Below are positions 1 through 8,214 of a DNA stretch of 33,254 nucleotides, piece after piece. A program made the translations under genes and the position numbers. Under the pieces are notes generated by a model. It was not told the origin of the DNA. It saw nothing but the letters and a program-made list of their open reading frames with translations, and did no database searches. The stretch is from positions 1 to 33,254 of the forward strand of contig CADEFJ010000011.1 in assembly GCA_902826575.1 (NCBI GenBank). The letters run 5' to 3'. This stretch comes from an uncultured Pseudomonadota bacterium. Its GTDB lineage: Bacteria; Pseudomonadota; Gammaproteobacteria; Steroidobacterales; Steroidobacteraceae. The number at the start of each line of letters is the position of its first letter. Position 1 is the first letter of the stretch.

Positions 1-1033
1 AGTGGCCGATGTTGCACACGATCGCCTGGTGCTTCATGCGGCGCATGTGCTCGTGCGTGATCACGTTCAGGTTGCCGGTTGCGGTGACGAAAATGTCGGC
101 CTTGTCGCAGGCCTCGTCCATGGTGACTACCTTGTAGCCTTCCATCGCGGCCTGCAGTGCGCAGATCGGGTCGATCTCGGTGATCCAGACCTGCGCCGAG
201 AGGGCGCGCAGCGATTCGGCCGAACCCTTGCCGACGTCGCCGTAGCCGGCGACCACGGCGACCTTGCCGGCGACCATCACGTCGGTGGCGCGCTTGATGG
301 CATCCACCAGTGATTCGCGGCAGCCGTACAGGTTGTCGAACTTCGATTTCGTGACCGAGTCGTTCACGTTGATCGCCGGGAAGGGCAGCTTGCCGTCGCG
401 TTGCAGCTGGTAGAGCCGCTTCACGCCGGTGGTGGTCTCCTCGGTGACGCCTTTGATGTGCGCGAGGCGCTTCGAGTACCAGTCCGGGCTGGCGGCGAGC
501 CGCGCGCGGATCGAGGCGAACAGCGCGACTTCCTCCTCGTTGGTGGCCTTCGCGATCACCGACGGGTCCTTCTCGGCCTGCGCGCCGAGCAGCAGCAGCA
601 ACGTCGCGTCGCCGCCGTCGTCGAGGATCATGTTGGCGTACTGGTTGCCCGGCCACTCGAAGATCGCGTGGGTGAATTTCCAGTACTCGTCGAGGCTCTC
701 GCCCTTGTAGGCGAAGACCGGCGTGCCGCTCGCGGCGATCGCTGCGGCCGCATGGTCCTGCGTCGAGTAGATGTTGCACGAGGCCCAGCGCACGTCGGCG
801 CCGAGTTCCTTCAGCGTCTCGATCAGCATGGCAGTCTGGATCGTCATGTGCAGCGATCCGGCGATGCGCGCGCCGCGCAGCGGCAGCACGGCGCCGAACT
901 CCTTGCGAATCGCCATCAGACCGGGCATTTCGGTCTCGGCGATGGCCATTTCCTTGCGGCCCCAGTCCGCGTCCCTGATGTCACGTACGAAATAGTCGGG
1001 CGCCCTGCCCGACGGTTTGGCTACTGCAGTCAT
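1..1033 (-). CDS. ahcY: Adenosylhomocysteinase, 3' end cut off by the window edge
   Basis: This gene encodes the cytosolic NAD-dependent enzyme that splits S-adenosylhomocysteine (SAH) into adenosine and homocysteine, which relieves product inhibition of methyltransferases. The minus strand reads open from an ATG at 1033 to base 1, giving 344 codons. Family members usually have about 430-480 residues, so the C-terminal part lies outside the window. Visible family signatures include SLHMTIQTA, the N-terminal substrate region [26 protein letters not shown] and the NAD-binding glycine loop GYGDVGKG at residues 263-270. The insert around [20 protein letters not shown] is typical of many bacterial forms. 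A GGAGA ribosome site lies at 1043-1039. The gene is preceded by an SAH riboswitch and by metK on the same strand, so substrate level probably controls it directly. The identification is very secure. Confidence 0.97.
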   Translation of the reverse strand, partial: MTAVAKPSGRAPDYFVRDIRDADWGRKEMAIAETEMPGLMAIRKEFGAVLPLRGARIAGSLHMTIQTAMLIETLKELGADVRWASCNIYSTQDHAAAAIAASGTPVFAYKGESLDEYWKFTHAIFEWPGNQYANMILDDGGDATLLLLLGAQAEKDPSVIAKATNEEEVALFASIRARLAASPDWYSKRLAHIKGVTEETTTGVKRLYQLQRDGKLPFPAINVNDSVTKSKFDNLYGCRESLVDAIKRATDVMVAGKVAVVAGYGDVGKGSAESLRALSAQVWITEIDPICALQAAMEGYKVVTMDEACDKADIFVTATGNLNVITHEHMRRMKHQAIVCNIGH

Positions 1034-1052
1034 GTCATTCTCCGAGCGTCAT

Positions 1053-1126
1053 GACGAGCGCCGTTGACACTGGCACATCGGATCCTGAGCCTGGCGGGTC
1101 TTGTCCCCGTCGCAGCGCTCCTCAGG
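1053..1126 (-). promoter_or_regulatory. S-adenosylhomocysteine (SAH) riboswitch upstream of ahcY
   Basis: Read on the minus strand from 1126, the leader shows the ordered conserved blocks of the SAH riboswitch: CCTGAGGAGCGCTGCGAC, then GCCAGGCTCAGG, then AACGGCGCTC. CCTGAG (1126-1121) pairs with CTCAGG (1089-1084) to form P1. GAGCGC just inside P1 can pair with GCGCTC near 1061-1056 to form the pseudoknot that closes the SAH pocket. The element ends about 20 nt before the ahcY start, close to its ribosome site. Known members of this family are ON switches that raise ahcY expression when SAH accumulates. The call rests on recognising the motif by eye; a covariance-model score was not available. 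Confidence 0.9.
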
Positions 1127-1176
1127 TCGATGCCCGGCCGCCACCCTGGCCGCCGGTAATCCACAAAACCTGCCTG

Positions 1177-2355
1177 TTACGCGGCGCGTGCGCGCGTACG
1201 CCGCAGCTCCGCTGCCAGCACCGCCGCCTTGTCGGTGCGCTCCCAGGTGAAATCGGCGTCCTCACGACCGAAGTGGCCGTAGGCCGCCGTCTTGAAATAG
1301 ATCGGGCGCGTGAGATCGAGCATCTCGCGCAGGCCGTAGGGCGTGAGATCGAAGAAGCGGCGCACGAGCTGCGTCAGCTTCTCGCGCGGCAGTTTGCCGG
1401 TGCCGAAGGTCTCGACCATGATCGAAGTCGGTTCGGCGACGCCGATCGCGTAACTCACCTGCACCTCGCAGCGCTCGGCGAGGCCGGCGGCGACGATGTT
1501 CTTCGCCACGTAGCGGCATGCGTAGGCGGCCGAGCGGTCGACCTTCGAGGGGTCCTTGCCCGAGAACGCGCCGCCGCCGTGACGCGCGAAGCCGCCATAC
1601 GTGTCGACGATGATCTTGCGCCCGGTCAGGCCGCAGTCGCCCACCGGCCCGCCGATCACGAAGCGGCCGGTCGGGTTGATGTGGAATTTCGTGCCCTTGT
1701 GCAGCCACTTCTTCGGCAGCACCGGCAGGATCACCTCGTCCATCACCGCCTCGCGCAGCCGCCTGGTCGGCACGTCGGGCGAGTGCTGGGTCGAGAGCAC
1801 GACCGCGTCGATCGCGACCGGCTTGTCGTCTTCATATCGCAGCGACACCTGGCTCTTGGCGTCGGGGCGCAGCCAGGGGAGCTTGCCGCGCTTGCGCATC
1901 TGCGCCTGGCGCTGCACCAGGCGATGCGCATAGGTGATTGCGGCTGGCATCAGCACGTCGGTTTCGTTGCTCGCATAGCCGAACATCAGGCCCTGGTCGC
2001 CCGCGCCCTGCTTGCGCTCGTCCTTGCGGTCGACTCCCTGGGCGATGTCGGCCGACTGCTTGCCGATCACGTTGAGCACGCCGCAAGTGGCGCCGTCGAA
2101 GCCCATGTCGGAATGGTTGTAGCCGATGCCGAGCACGGTCCTGCGTACCAGTGACTCGAGATCCACCCACGCGCTGGTGGTCACCTCGCCGGCAACGATC
2201 ACCACGCCGGTCTTGATCAGCGTCTCGCAGGCGACCCGCCCGCGCGGATCCTGGGTCAGGATTTCGTCGAGCACCGCATCGGAGATCTGGTCGGCGATCT
2301 TGTCGGGATGGCCTTCGGAAACCGACTCGGACGTGAACAGGTAGCTGCTTGGCAT
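1177..2355 (-). CDS. metK: S-adenosylmethionine synthetase (methionine adenosyltransferase)
   Basis: MetK makes S-adenosylmethionine from methionine and ATP in the cytosol, with Mg2+ and K+ as cofactors. The 392-residue product is close to the usual bacterial length of about 385. It carries GHPDK at residues 15-19, the ATP-binding hexapeptide GAGDQG at 117-122 and the glycine-rich loop [16 protein letters not shown] in the C-terminal half. The reading frame is open upstream to 2403, but the family N-terminus ([18 protein letters not shown]) begins at the ATG at 2353-2355. A TATAAT box just upstream also fits that start. No strong Shine-Dalgarno sequence precedes it. The gene lies directly upstream of the SAH riboswitch and ahcY, so two consecutive steps of the methyl cycle sit together. 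It diverges from tkt. Confidence 0.97.
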   Translation of the reverse strand: MPSSYLFTSESVSEGHPDKIADQISDAVLDEILTQDPRGRVACETLIKTGVVIVAGEVTTSAWVDLESLVRRTVLGIGYNHSDMGFDGATCGVLNVIGKQSADIAQGVDRKDERKQGAGDQGLMFGYASNETDVLMPAAITYAHRLVQRQAQMRKRGKLPWLRPDAKSQVSLRYEDDKPVAIDAVVLSTQHSPDVPTRRLREAVMDEVILPVLPKKWLHKGTKFHINPTGRFVIGGPVGDCGLTGRKIIVDTYGGFARHGGGAFSGKDPSKVDRSAAYACRYVAKNIVAAGLAERCEVQVSYAIGVAEPTSIMVETFGTGKLPREKLTQLVRRFFDLTPYGLREMLDLTRPIYFKTAAYGHFGREDADFTWERTDKAAVLAAELRRTRARAA

Positions 2356-2386
2356 GAATTTGACGTGTTGGACTGGCGAAACTTCC

Positions 2387-2415
2387 ATTATACCGGGCGG
2401 CACGCTGCAATGGCA
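2387..2415 (-). promoter_or_regulatory. Putative sigma-70 promoter of metK
   Basis: A perfect TATAAT lies on the minus strand at 2392-2387. A weak -35 candidate, TGCCAT, lies 17 nt upstream at 2415-2410. The predicted start is near 2380, giving a leader of about 25 nt to the metK ATG at 2355. It sits in the 152-nt divergent gap between metK and tkt. Confidence 0.5.
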
Positions 2416-2444
2416 GCCGGGCCTGCTTCAGGCTTTTCCCCGGT

Positions 2445-2473
2445 TTGCCGTTGCGGCGCCAGTGATGGACAAT
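2445..2473 (+). promoter_or_regulatory. Putative sigma-70 promoter of the tkt operon
   Basis: TTGCCG (2445-2450) and GACAAT (2468-2473) are separated by 17 nt. Each matches the sigma-70 consensus at four of six positions. Transcription would begin near 2480, about 28 nt before the tkt ATG. This is a pattern match only. Confidence 0.35.
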
Positions 2474-2507
2474 GCGCGCCCCTTTTTGCCCGGTACCGCT
2501 GCCACCC

Positions 2508-4505
2508 ATGCCGACGCGTCGCGACCTCGCCAATGCCATCCGCGCCCTAGCCATGGACGCCGTTCAAGCCGCGAAGTCCGGGCATCCGGGTGCGCCGATG
2601 GGCATGGCGGACATCGCCGAGGTGTTGTGGCGCGATGTGCTGAAGCACAACCCGGGCAATCCGCGCTGGGTCGACCGCGATCGCTTCGTGCTGTCGAACG
2701 GACACGCCTCGATGCTGCTGTACGCCCTGCTGCACCTGACCGGCTATCCGCTCGAGCTCGAGGAGATCCGCAGATTCCGCCAGCTGGGCTCGCGCACCGC
2801 CGGCCACCCCGAGCGCGATCTCGATATCGGCATCGAGACGACCACCGGACCGCTCGGCCAGGGGTTCGCCAATGCCGTCGGCATGGCGCTCGCCGAAAAG
2901 ATGCTGGCGGCCGAGTTCAATCGCCCGGGGCACGAGATTGTCGGCCACCATACCTTTGTGTTCGTCGGCGATGGCTGCCTGATGGAGGGTATCTCGCACG
3001 AGGCGGCGTCGATAGCCGGCACGCTGAAGCTCGGCAAGCTGATCGCGGTGTTCGACGACAACGGCATATCGATCGATGGCAAGGTCCAGGGCTGGTGTAC
3101 CGACGACGTCGCGCGGCGCTTCGCGGCATACGGCTGGCATGTGATCAAGGACGTCGACGGCCATGATTCGGCGGCGATCGCCTCGGCACTGCGCAAGGCG
3201 CGTACCCACAAGCAGCAGCCCACCATCATCCTCGCGCGCACGATCATCGGCTTCGGCGCGCCGAACAAGCAGGGCACCAAGGGCGTGCACGGCGAGGCGC
3301 TCGGCGTCGACGAGGTTGCCGCGGCACGTGCCACGCTCGGCTGGCCGCACGGGCCATTCGAGATTCCGGACGACATTCGCGCGCAGTGGGACCGCCGCGC
3401 GCAAGGCGACGCGGCCGAGAAGAGCTGGCAGCGCCGCTTTCGCCGTTATCGCAAGGCATTCCCCGAACTCGCGGCCGAGTACGAACGGCGCATGGCGGGC
3501 CAACTGCCGGCGAACCACGGCGAGTTGTTCGATGCAGCGCTTGCCGCCTCGCAGGCACTGGCGGCGCCGCAGGCAACCCGCGTGTCCTCCGGCGCGGTGC
3601 TCGATGCCATCGGGCCGGGCCTGCCCGAACTGATCGGCGGATCGGCGGATCTCACCGGCTCGGTCAACACGCAGCGCAAGGATTCGCGCACGCTGACCGC
3701 CGATGACGCGAGCGGCAACTACATCCATTACGGCGTGCGTGAGTTCGCGATGACCGCGATGATGAGCGGCTTCACCTTGCACGGCGGCTTGCGGCCGTAT
3801 GCGGGCACGTTCCTGGTGTTCTCCGACTATGCGCGCAACGCAGTGCGCCTCGCGGCGCTGATGCATCAGCCGGTGACGCTCGTGTATACGCACGACTCGA
3901 TCGGCCTCGGCGAGGATGGCCCGACCCACCAGCCGATCGAGCACTTGGCGAGCCTGCGCGCGATGCCGGGGCTCGCGCTGTGGCGCCCGGCCGATGCCGT
4001 CGAGACGGCGATCGCGTGGCGCGCGGCGCTCGAGCGTGTGGACGGTCCGACGGCACTCGTGCTGACCCGCCAGGCGTTGCCGCAGCAGCCGCGCACGGCG
4101 GCCCAACTCGCCGCGGTCGCGCGCGGCGGCTACACGCTGATCGATACGGTCGGCGAGCCCGAGGCGATCGTCATCGCAACCGGCTCGGAGGTCGGCATCG
4201 CGGCGGACGCCGTGCGCGCGCTGCAGGCGCAGGGCCGGCGGGTGCGCCTCGTGTCGATGCCCTCGACCGGCGTATTCGATGCGCAGGATGCGGCATGGCG
4301 CGAAGCGGTGCTGCCGCGCGCGGTCACGCGCCGCGTCGCCGTGGAGGCCGCCGCCAGCCAGAGCTGGTGGCGCTACGTCGGCACCGACGGCGTGGTGGTC
4401 GGCATCGACACCTTCGGCGCATCCGGCAATGGCGCGGATCTGTTCAGGCATTTCGGCTTTACGGCTGACCACATCGTGGCGGCCGTCGGCAAGCTGCTCG
4501 CGTAA
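2508..4505 (+). CDS. tkt: Transketolase
   Basis: Transketolase is a cytosolic thiamine-diphosphate (ThDP) enzyme that moves two-carbon ketol units between sugar phosphates in the non-oxidative pentose phosphate pathway. The product has 665 residues, normal for the bacterial enzyme. The ThDP pyrophosphate motif begins with GDG at residues 154-156 ([13 protein letters not shown]). The catalytic glutamate of the pyrimidine domain is E412 in GVREFAM. Substrate-binding stretches include [12 protein letters not shown] near the N-terminus and [15 protein letters not shown]. The frame is open from 2472, but the family N-terminus ([26 protein letters not shown]) fits the ATG at 2508. The gene leads a plus-strand operon with gap, pgk and pyk. 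The identification is very secure. Confidence 0.97.
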   Translation: MPTRRDLANAIRALAMDAVQAAKSGHPGAPMGMADIAEVLWRDVLKHNPGNPRWVDRDRFVLSNGHASMLLYALLHLTGYPLELEEIRRFRQLGSRTAGHPERDLDIGIETTTGPLGQGFANAVGMALAEKMLAAEFNRPGHEIVGHHTFVFVGDGCLMEGISHEAASIAGTLKLGKLIAVFDDNGISIDGKVQGWCTDDVARRFAAYGWHVIKDVDGHDSAAIASALRKARTHKQQPTIILARTIIGFGAPNKQGTKGVHGEALGVDEVAAARATLGWPHGPFEIPDDIRAQWDRRAQGDAAEKSWQRRFRRYRKAFPELAAEYERRMAGQLPANHGELFDAALAASQALAAPQATRVSSGAVLDAIGPGLPELIGGSADLTGSVNTQRKDSRTLTADDASGNYIHYGVREFAMTAMMSGFTLHGGLRPYAGTFLVFSDYARNAVRLAALMHQPVTLVYTHDSIGLGEDGPTHQPIEHLASLRAMPGLALWRPADAVETAIAWRAALERVDGPTALVLTRQALPQQPRTAAQLAAVARGGYTLIDTVGEPEAIVIATGSEVGIAADAVRALQAQGRRVRLVSMPSTGVFDAQDAAWREAVLPRAVTRRVAVEAAASQSWWRYVGTDGVVVGIDTFGASGNGADLFRHFGFTADHIVAAVGKLLA

Positions 4506-4528
4506 GTGGTACGGAGGAAGGAACGGAC

Positions 4529-5542
4529 ATGGCAATCAAGGTCGGCATCAACGGGTACGGGCGCATCGGACGCAACACGCTGCGGGCCCTGTATGAAACG
4601 CAGCGCACGCAGGACATCCGGATCGTCGCGGTCAACGATCTCGGCGACGCGAACACCAATGCCCACCTGACGCGCTTCGACACCGCGCACGGCAAGTTCC
4701 CCGGCGACGTGCGCGTCGATGGTGATTCGATGCTGGTGAACGGCGATCGCGTGCGCGTGTTCGCCGAGCGCGATCCGGCGAAGCTGCCCTGGGGCGAGCT
4801 CGGGGTCGACATCGTCATCGAGAGCACCGGCCACTTCACCAGCAAGGCGAAGGCGAGCGCACACCTCAAGGGTGGCGCGAAGAAGGTGCTGATTTCGGCG
4901 CCCGGCGGTTCGGACGTCGACGCCACGGTCGTCTACGGCGTCAATCACGGCGAGCTTAAGGCGAGCCATGAAGTCGTCTCGAACGCATCGTGCACCACCA
5001 ACTGCCTTGCGCCCATTGCCAAGGTCCTGCACGAGAGCATCGGCATCGTCGGCGGCCTGATGACGACCATTCATTCGTACACCAATGACCAGGTGCTGAC
5101 CGACGTCTATCACTCCGACCTGCGGCGCGCGCGTTCGGCGACGATGTCGATGATCCCGGCGAAGACCGGCGCCGCGGCGGCGCTCGGCCTCGTGCTGCCG
5201 GCGATGAAGGGCAAGCTCGACGGCTACGCCGTGCGCGTGCCGACGATCAACGTCTCGCTCGTCGACCTGACCTTCACCCCGCAGCGCGCGACCACGGCCC
5301 TGGAGATCGACCAGCTGATGCTGGCGGCGTCGCAGGGCCCGCTGAAGGGCGTGCTCGCGTGCACCAGCGAGCCGCTGGTGTCGATCGACTACAACCACAA
5401 CCCGTACTCGTCGACCTACGACTCTACGATGACCAAGTTGATCGACGGCAGGCTCGTCAAGGTCTGCTCCTGGTACGACAACGAGTGGGGCTTCTCGAAT
5501 CGCCTGCTCGACGTCGTCACCGCCTGGTCGCGCGCCCGCTAG
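4529..5542 (+). CDS. gap: Type I glyceraldehyde-3-phosphate dehydrogenase
   Basis: This enzyme oxidises and phosphorylates glyceraldehyde 3-phosphate to 1,3-bisphosphoglycerate with NAD in glycolysis, and runs in reverse in gluconeogenesis. The 337-residue protein has the N-terminal Rossmann motif [14 protein letters not shown], the nucleophile C155 in SNASCTTNC and the base H182 in TIHSYTNDQ. It ends in the family motif [15 protein letters not shown] strong ribosome site, GGAGGAAGGAA, precedes the ATG. The gene starts 23 nt after tkt and ends 10 nt before pgk, so the genes are probably co-transcribed. Whether the cell uses it mainly in glycolysis (gapA-like) or carbon assimilation (epd/gapB-like) cannot be told from sequence alone. 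Confidence 0.97.
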   Translation: MAIKVGINGYGRIGRNTLRALYETQRTQDIRIVAVNDLGDANTNAHLTRFDTAHGKFPGDVRVDGDSMLVNGDRVRVFAERDPAKLPWGELGVDIVIESTGHFTSKAKASAHLKGGAKKVLISAPGGSDVDATVVYGVNHGELKASHEVVSNASCTTNCLAPIAKVLHESIGIVGGLMTTIHSYTNDQVLTDVYHSDLRRARSATMSMIPAKTGAAAALGLVLPAMKGKLDGYAVRVPTINVSLVDLTFTPQRATTALEIDQLMLAASQGPLKGVLACTSEPLVSIDYNHNPYSSTYDSTMTKLIDGRLVKVCSWYDNEWGFSNRLLDVVTAWSRAR

Positions 5543-5552
5543 GACAGACACC

Positions 5553-6734
5553 GTGAAGCTGCTGCGCATGAGCGACGTCGACCTCGCGGGCAAGCGGGTG
5601 ATGATCCGTGAGGACCTCAACGTGCCCATCGACAAGGGCGTGGTAGCGAGCGATGCGCGCATCCGCGCGGCGCTGCCGACGATCCGCCATGCGATGCAGC
5701 ACGGCGCCAAGGTGATCCTGCTATCGCACCTCGGGCGGCCGCAGGAAGGCCATTACTCGGCGGAAAACTCGCTGGCACCGGTGGCCGTGCGCCTCTCGGA
5801 GCTGCTGGGCAAGCCGGTGCCGCTGCGCGAGAACTGGCTCACCGGCGGTGTCGACATCGGTTACGGCGAAGCAGTGCTGTGCGAGAACGTGCGCTTCAAC
5901 AAGGGCGAGAAGGCGAACGATGCGACGCTCGCGCGGCGCATGGCCGCATTGTGCGACGTGTTCGTGATGGATGCATTCGGCACCGCGCACCGCGCCGAGG
6001 CGAGCACCCACGGCGTTGCGACCTTCGCGCCGGTCGCCTGCGCGGGCCCGCTGCTCGTCGCCGAACTCGAGGCGCTGGAACGCGCGCTCGAGAAGCCGGC
6101 CAGGCCGCTCATCGCGATCGTCGCCGGCTCCAAGGTGTCGAGCAAACTGACGGTGCTCGAGTCGCTGATCGCCAAGGTCGACAAGCTGATCGTCGGCGGC
6201 GGCATTGCCAACACCTTCCTCGCCGCGACCGGCGTCGAGGTCGGCAAGTCGCTGCACGAAGCCGACATGCTCGACATCGCGCGGGCGCTGCTCGAGCAGG
6301 CACGGGCGCGCGGCAGCGAGATTCCGCTGCCGACCGACGTGGTGGTGGCGCGCGAGTTCGCCGCGACCGCGCACGCCGACGTGCGCTCGATCCACGATGT
6401 CGGTCCCGACGAACTGATCCTCGACATCGGCCCCGATACGGCCGAGCGTTTCGCGGCGATGATCGGCGCCGCGGGCACCGTGATCTGGAACGGGCCGGTC
6501 GGCGTGTTCGAGTTTCCGCAGTTCGGCGAGGGCACGAAGACCATTGCGAATGCGATCGCCCGCAGCAAGGCGTTCTCGCTGGCCGGCGGCGGCGATACGC
6601 TCGCGGCAATCGAGAAGTACGGCGTTGCCGAGGGCATCTCGTACATCTCGACGGGTGGCGGCGCGTTCCTCGAGTTCGTCGAGGGCAAGAAGCTGCCGGC
6701 CGTTGCCGCACTCGAAGCACGCGCTGCCGGCTGA
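5553..6734 (+). CDS. pgk: Phosphoglycerate kinase
   Basis: Phosphoglycerate kinase transfers phosphate from 1,3-bisphosphoglycerate to ADP, the first ATP-yielding step of lower glycolysis. The product has 393 residues, a normal length. The substrate loop DLNVP is at residues 21-25, followed by SHLGRP. The C-terminal nucleotide domain shows [16 protein letters not shown] and GGGDTLAAI. The start is a GTG at 5553, which gives the N-terminus [15 protein letters not shown] expected of the family; the nearest ATG (5568) would remove part of it. It sits between gap and pyk in the same operon. Confidence 0.97.
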   Translation: MKLLRMSDVDLAGKRVMIREDLNVPIDKGVVASDARIRAALPTIRHAMQHGAKVILLSHLGRPQEGHYSAENSLAPVAVRLSELLGKPVPLRENWLTGGVDIGYGEAVLCENVRFNKGEKANDATLARRMAALCDVFVMDAFGTAHRAEASTHGVATFAPVACAGPLLVAELEALERALEKPARPLIAIVAGSKVSSKLTVLESLIAKVDKLIVGGGIANTFLAATGVEVGKSLHEADMLDIARALLEQARARGSEIPLPTDVVVAREFAATAHADVRSIHDVGPDELILDIGPDTAERFAAMIGAAGTVIWNGPVGVFEFPQFGEGTKTIANAIARSKAFSLAGGGDTLAAIEKYGVAEGISYISTGGGAFLEFVEGKKLPAVAALEARAAG

Positions 6735-6744
6735 TGGCCCGCTA

Positions 6745-6763
6745 ACGACCGACCAGCGGTCGT
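6745..6763 (+). other. Small hairpin in the pgk-pyk gap
   Basis: ACGACCG and CGGTCGT form a perfect 7-bp inverted repeat around the 5-nt loop ACCAG, in the 46-nt spacer between pgk and pyk. No run of T follows, so it does not look like a factor-independent terminator. It could be an RNA-processing or stability element. The function is unknown. Confidence 0.4.
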
Positions 6764-6780
6764 GGTAACGTCCATGCCCT

Positions 6781-8214
6781 ATGCAGCGTCGTACCAAGAT
6801 CGTGGCCACGCTCGGCCCCGCCACCGATGACATCCTGATTCTCACCGACATGATGCGGGTCGGGCTCGACGTCGCCCGCGTCAATTTCTCCCACGGCCAG
6901 CAGGACGATCACGCACGCCGCATTGAACTGGTGCGCGAGGCGGCCGCGCGCGCCGGCAAGATCGTCGGCATCCTGGCTGACCTCGGTGGGCCGAAGATCC
7001 GCATCGAAGGCTTTCGCGAAGGTCGCGTACGACTGCGGGAAGGGGAGCGCTTCGCGCTCGACCCGCGCCTCGCCGCGGACGCGGGCGTGCAACACGAGGT
7101 CGGCATCGCCTACGGCAACCTGCACCGCGACGTGCGGCCGGGAGACACGCTGTTGCTCGCCGACGGACAGATCGTGCTCGACGTTGCGGCGGTCGAGGGG
7201 CCGCGTGTCGAGACCGTCGTGCGCCTCGGCGGTGAACTGTCGAACCGCAAAGGACTGAACCGGCAGGGCGGCGGCATCTCGGCCCCGGCCCTGTCCGACA
7301 AGGATCACGACGATATCCGCTTCGCGGCCCGCCAGGAGATCGACTACATCGCGGTGTCCTTTGCGCGCGATGCCGCCGACATCCGCGAGGCGCGCACCAG
7401 GCTGCGCGAGTGGGGCGGGCAGGGGCGCATCGTCGCGAAAATCGAGCGCCACGAATCGGTGGAGAACCTGCCCTCGATCCTCGATGAGACCGACGCGGTG
7501 ATGGTCGCCCGCGGCGACCTCGGCGTCGAAATGGGCTATGCGGAAATCACTGGCTTGCAGAAGACGATCCTGCACCAGGCGCGCAACAAGTTTCGCGTCG
7601 CGATCACTGCCACGCAGATGATGGAATCGATGATCCAGAGCCCGATGCCGACCCGCGCCGAAGTCAGCGATGTCGCGAATGCGGTGATGGACGGCACCGA
7701 TGCGGTGATGCTGTCGGCGGAGACAGCGGTCGGTCGCTACCCGGTCAAGGCCGTGGAAGCGATGGCCCAGGTCATCGTCGGCGCGGAGAAATACCAGCTG
7801 TCGCTGCAGCGCGCGCGCGATCGCAACGCCGGCCACTTCACCCGCAACGACGAAGCGATCGCGATGGCGGTCATGTACACCGCCAACCACATGCGCGTGC
7901 GCGCGATCGTCGCGCTCACCGAGTCCGGTTCGACCCCACTGTGGATGTCACGCATCCGCTCGGACATTCCGATCTATGCATTCACGCGCCATGCGGCGAC
8001 CGCCCGGCGCGTCACCCTGTACCGCGGCGTGTACCCGGTCGCCTTCGATGTGACCGAGCCCGACACCACGCATGTGCAGCAGTCCATCTTCGCGCGACTG
8101 CTGGAGCTGAATCTCGTCGAGGCCGGCGACCATGTGATCGTCACTTCCGGCGCTCTGACGGGCGTATCGGGCGGCACCAACACGCTGCAGATCCTCGAGG
8201 TCACGCGCAAGTAA
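6781..8214 (+). CDS. pyk: Pyruvate kinase
   Basis: Pyruvate kinase converts phosphoenolpyruvate and ADP to pyruvate and ATP, the last step of glycolysis. The 477-residue protein begins RRTKIVATLGPAT and has NFSHG, the metal and substrate region MVARGDLGVEM at residues 241-251, and the helix with ATQMMESMI followed by PTRAEVSDVANAVMDGTDAVMLSAET in shorter blocks. The C-terminal domain is the regulatory fold seen in allosteric bacterial enzymes. No good ribosome site precedes the ATG at 6781. The stop codon directly abuts the start of the S45 hydrolase gene. Gene order tkt-gap-pgk-pyk is often followed by fba, which is absent here. Confidence 0.96.
   Translation: MQRRTKIVATLGPATDDILILTDMMRVGLDVARVNFSHGQQDDHARRIELVREAAARAGKIVGILADLGGPKIRIEGFREGRVRLREGERFALDPRLAADAGVQHEVGIAYGNLHRDVRPGDTLLLADGQIVLDVAAVEGPRVETVVRLGGELSNRKGLNRQGGGISAPALSDKDHDDIRFAARQEIDYIAVSFARDAADIREARTRLREWGGQGRIVAKIERHESVENLPSILDETDAVMVARGDLGVEMGYAEITGLQKTILHQARNKFRVAITATQMMESMIQSPMPTRAEVSDVANAVMDGTDAVMLSAETAVGRYPVKAVEAMAQVIVGAEKYQLSLQRARDRNAGHFTRNDEAIAMAVMYTANHMRVRAIVALTESGSTPLWMSRIRSDIPIYAFTRHAATARRVTLYRGVYPVAFDVTEPDTTHVQQSIFARLLELNLVEAGDHVIVTSGALTGVSGGTNTLQILEVTRK

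Noticed and set aside
1048-1057. Palindrome CGTCATGACG next to the ahcY riboswitch
   Set aside because: It overlaps the riboswitch pseudoknot arm, and it matches no operator I can name with confidence.
2547-4535. Long minus-strand open frame antisense to tkt (662 codons)
   Set aside because: High GC makes long antisense frames common. It has no domain match by eye, and tkt on the plus strand is certain.
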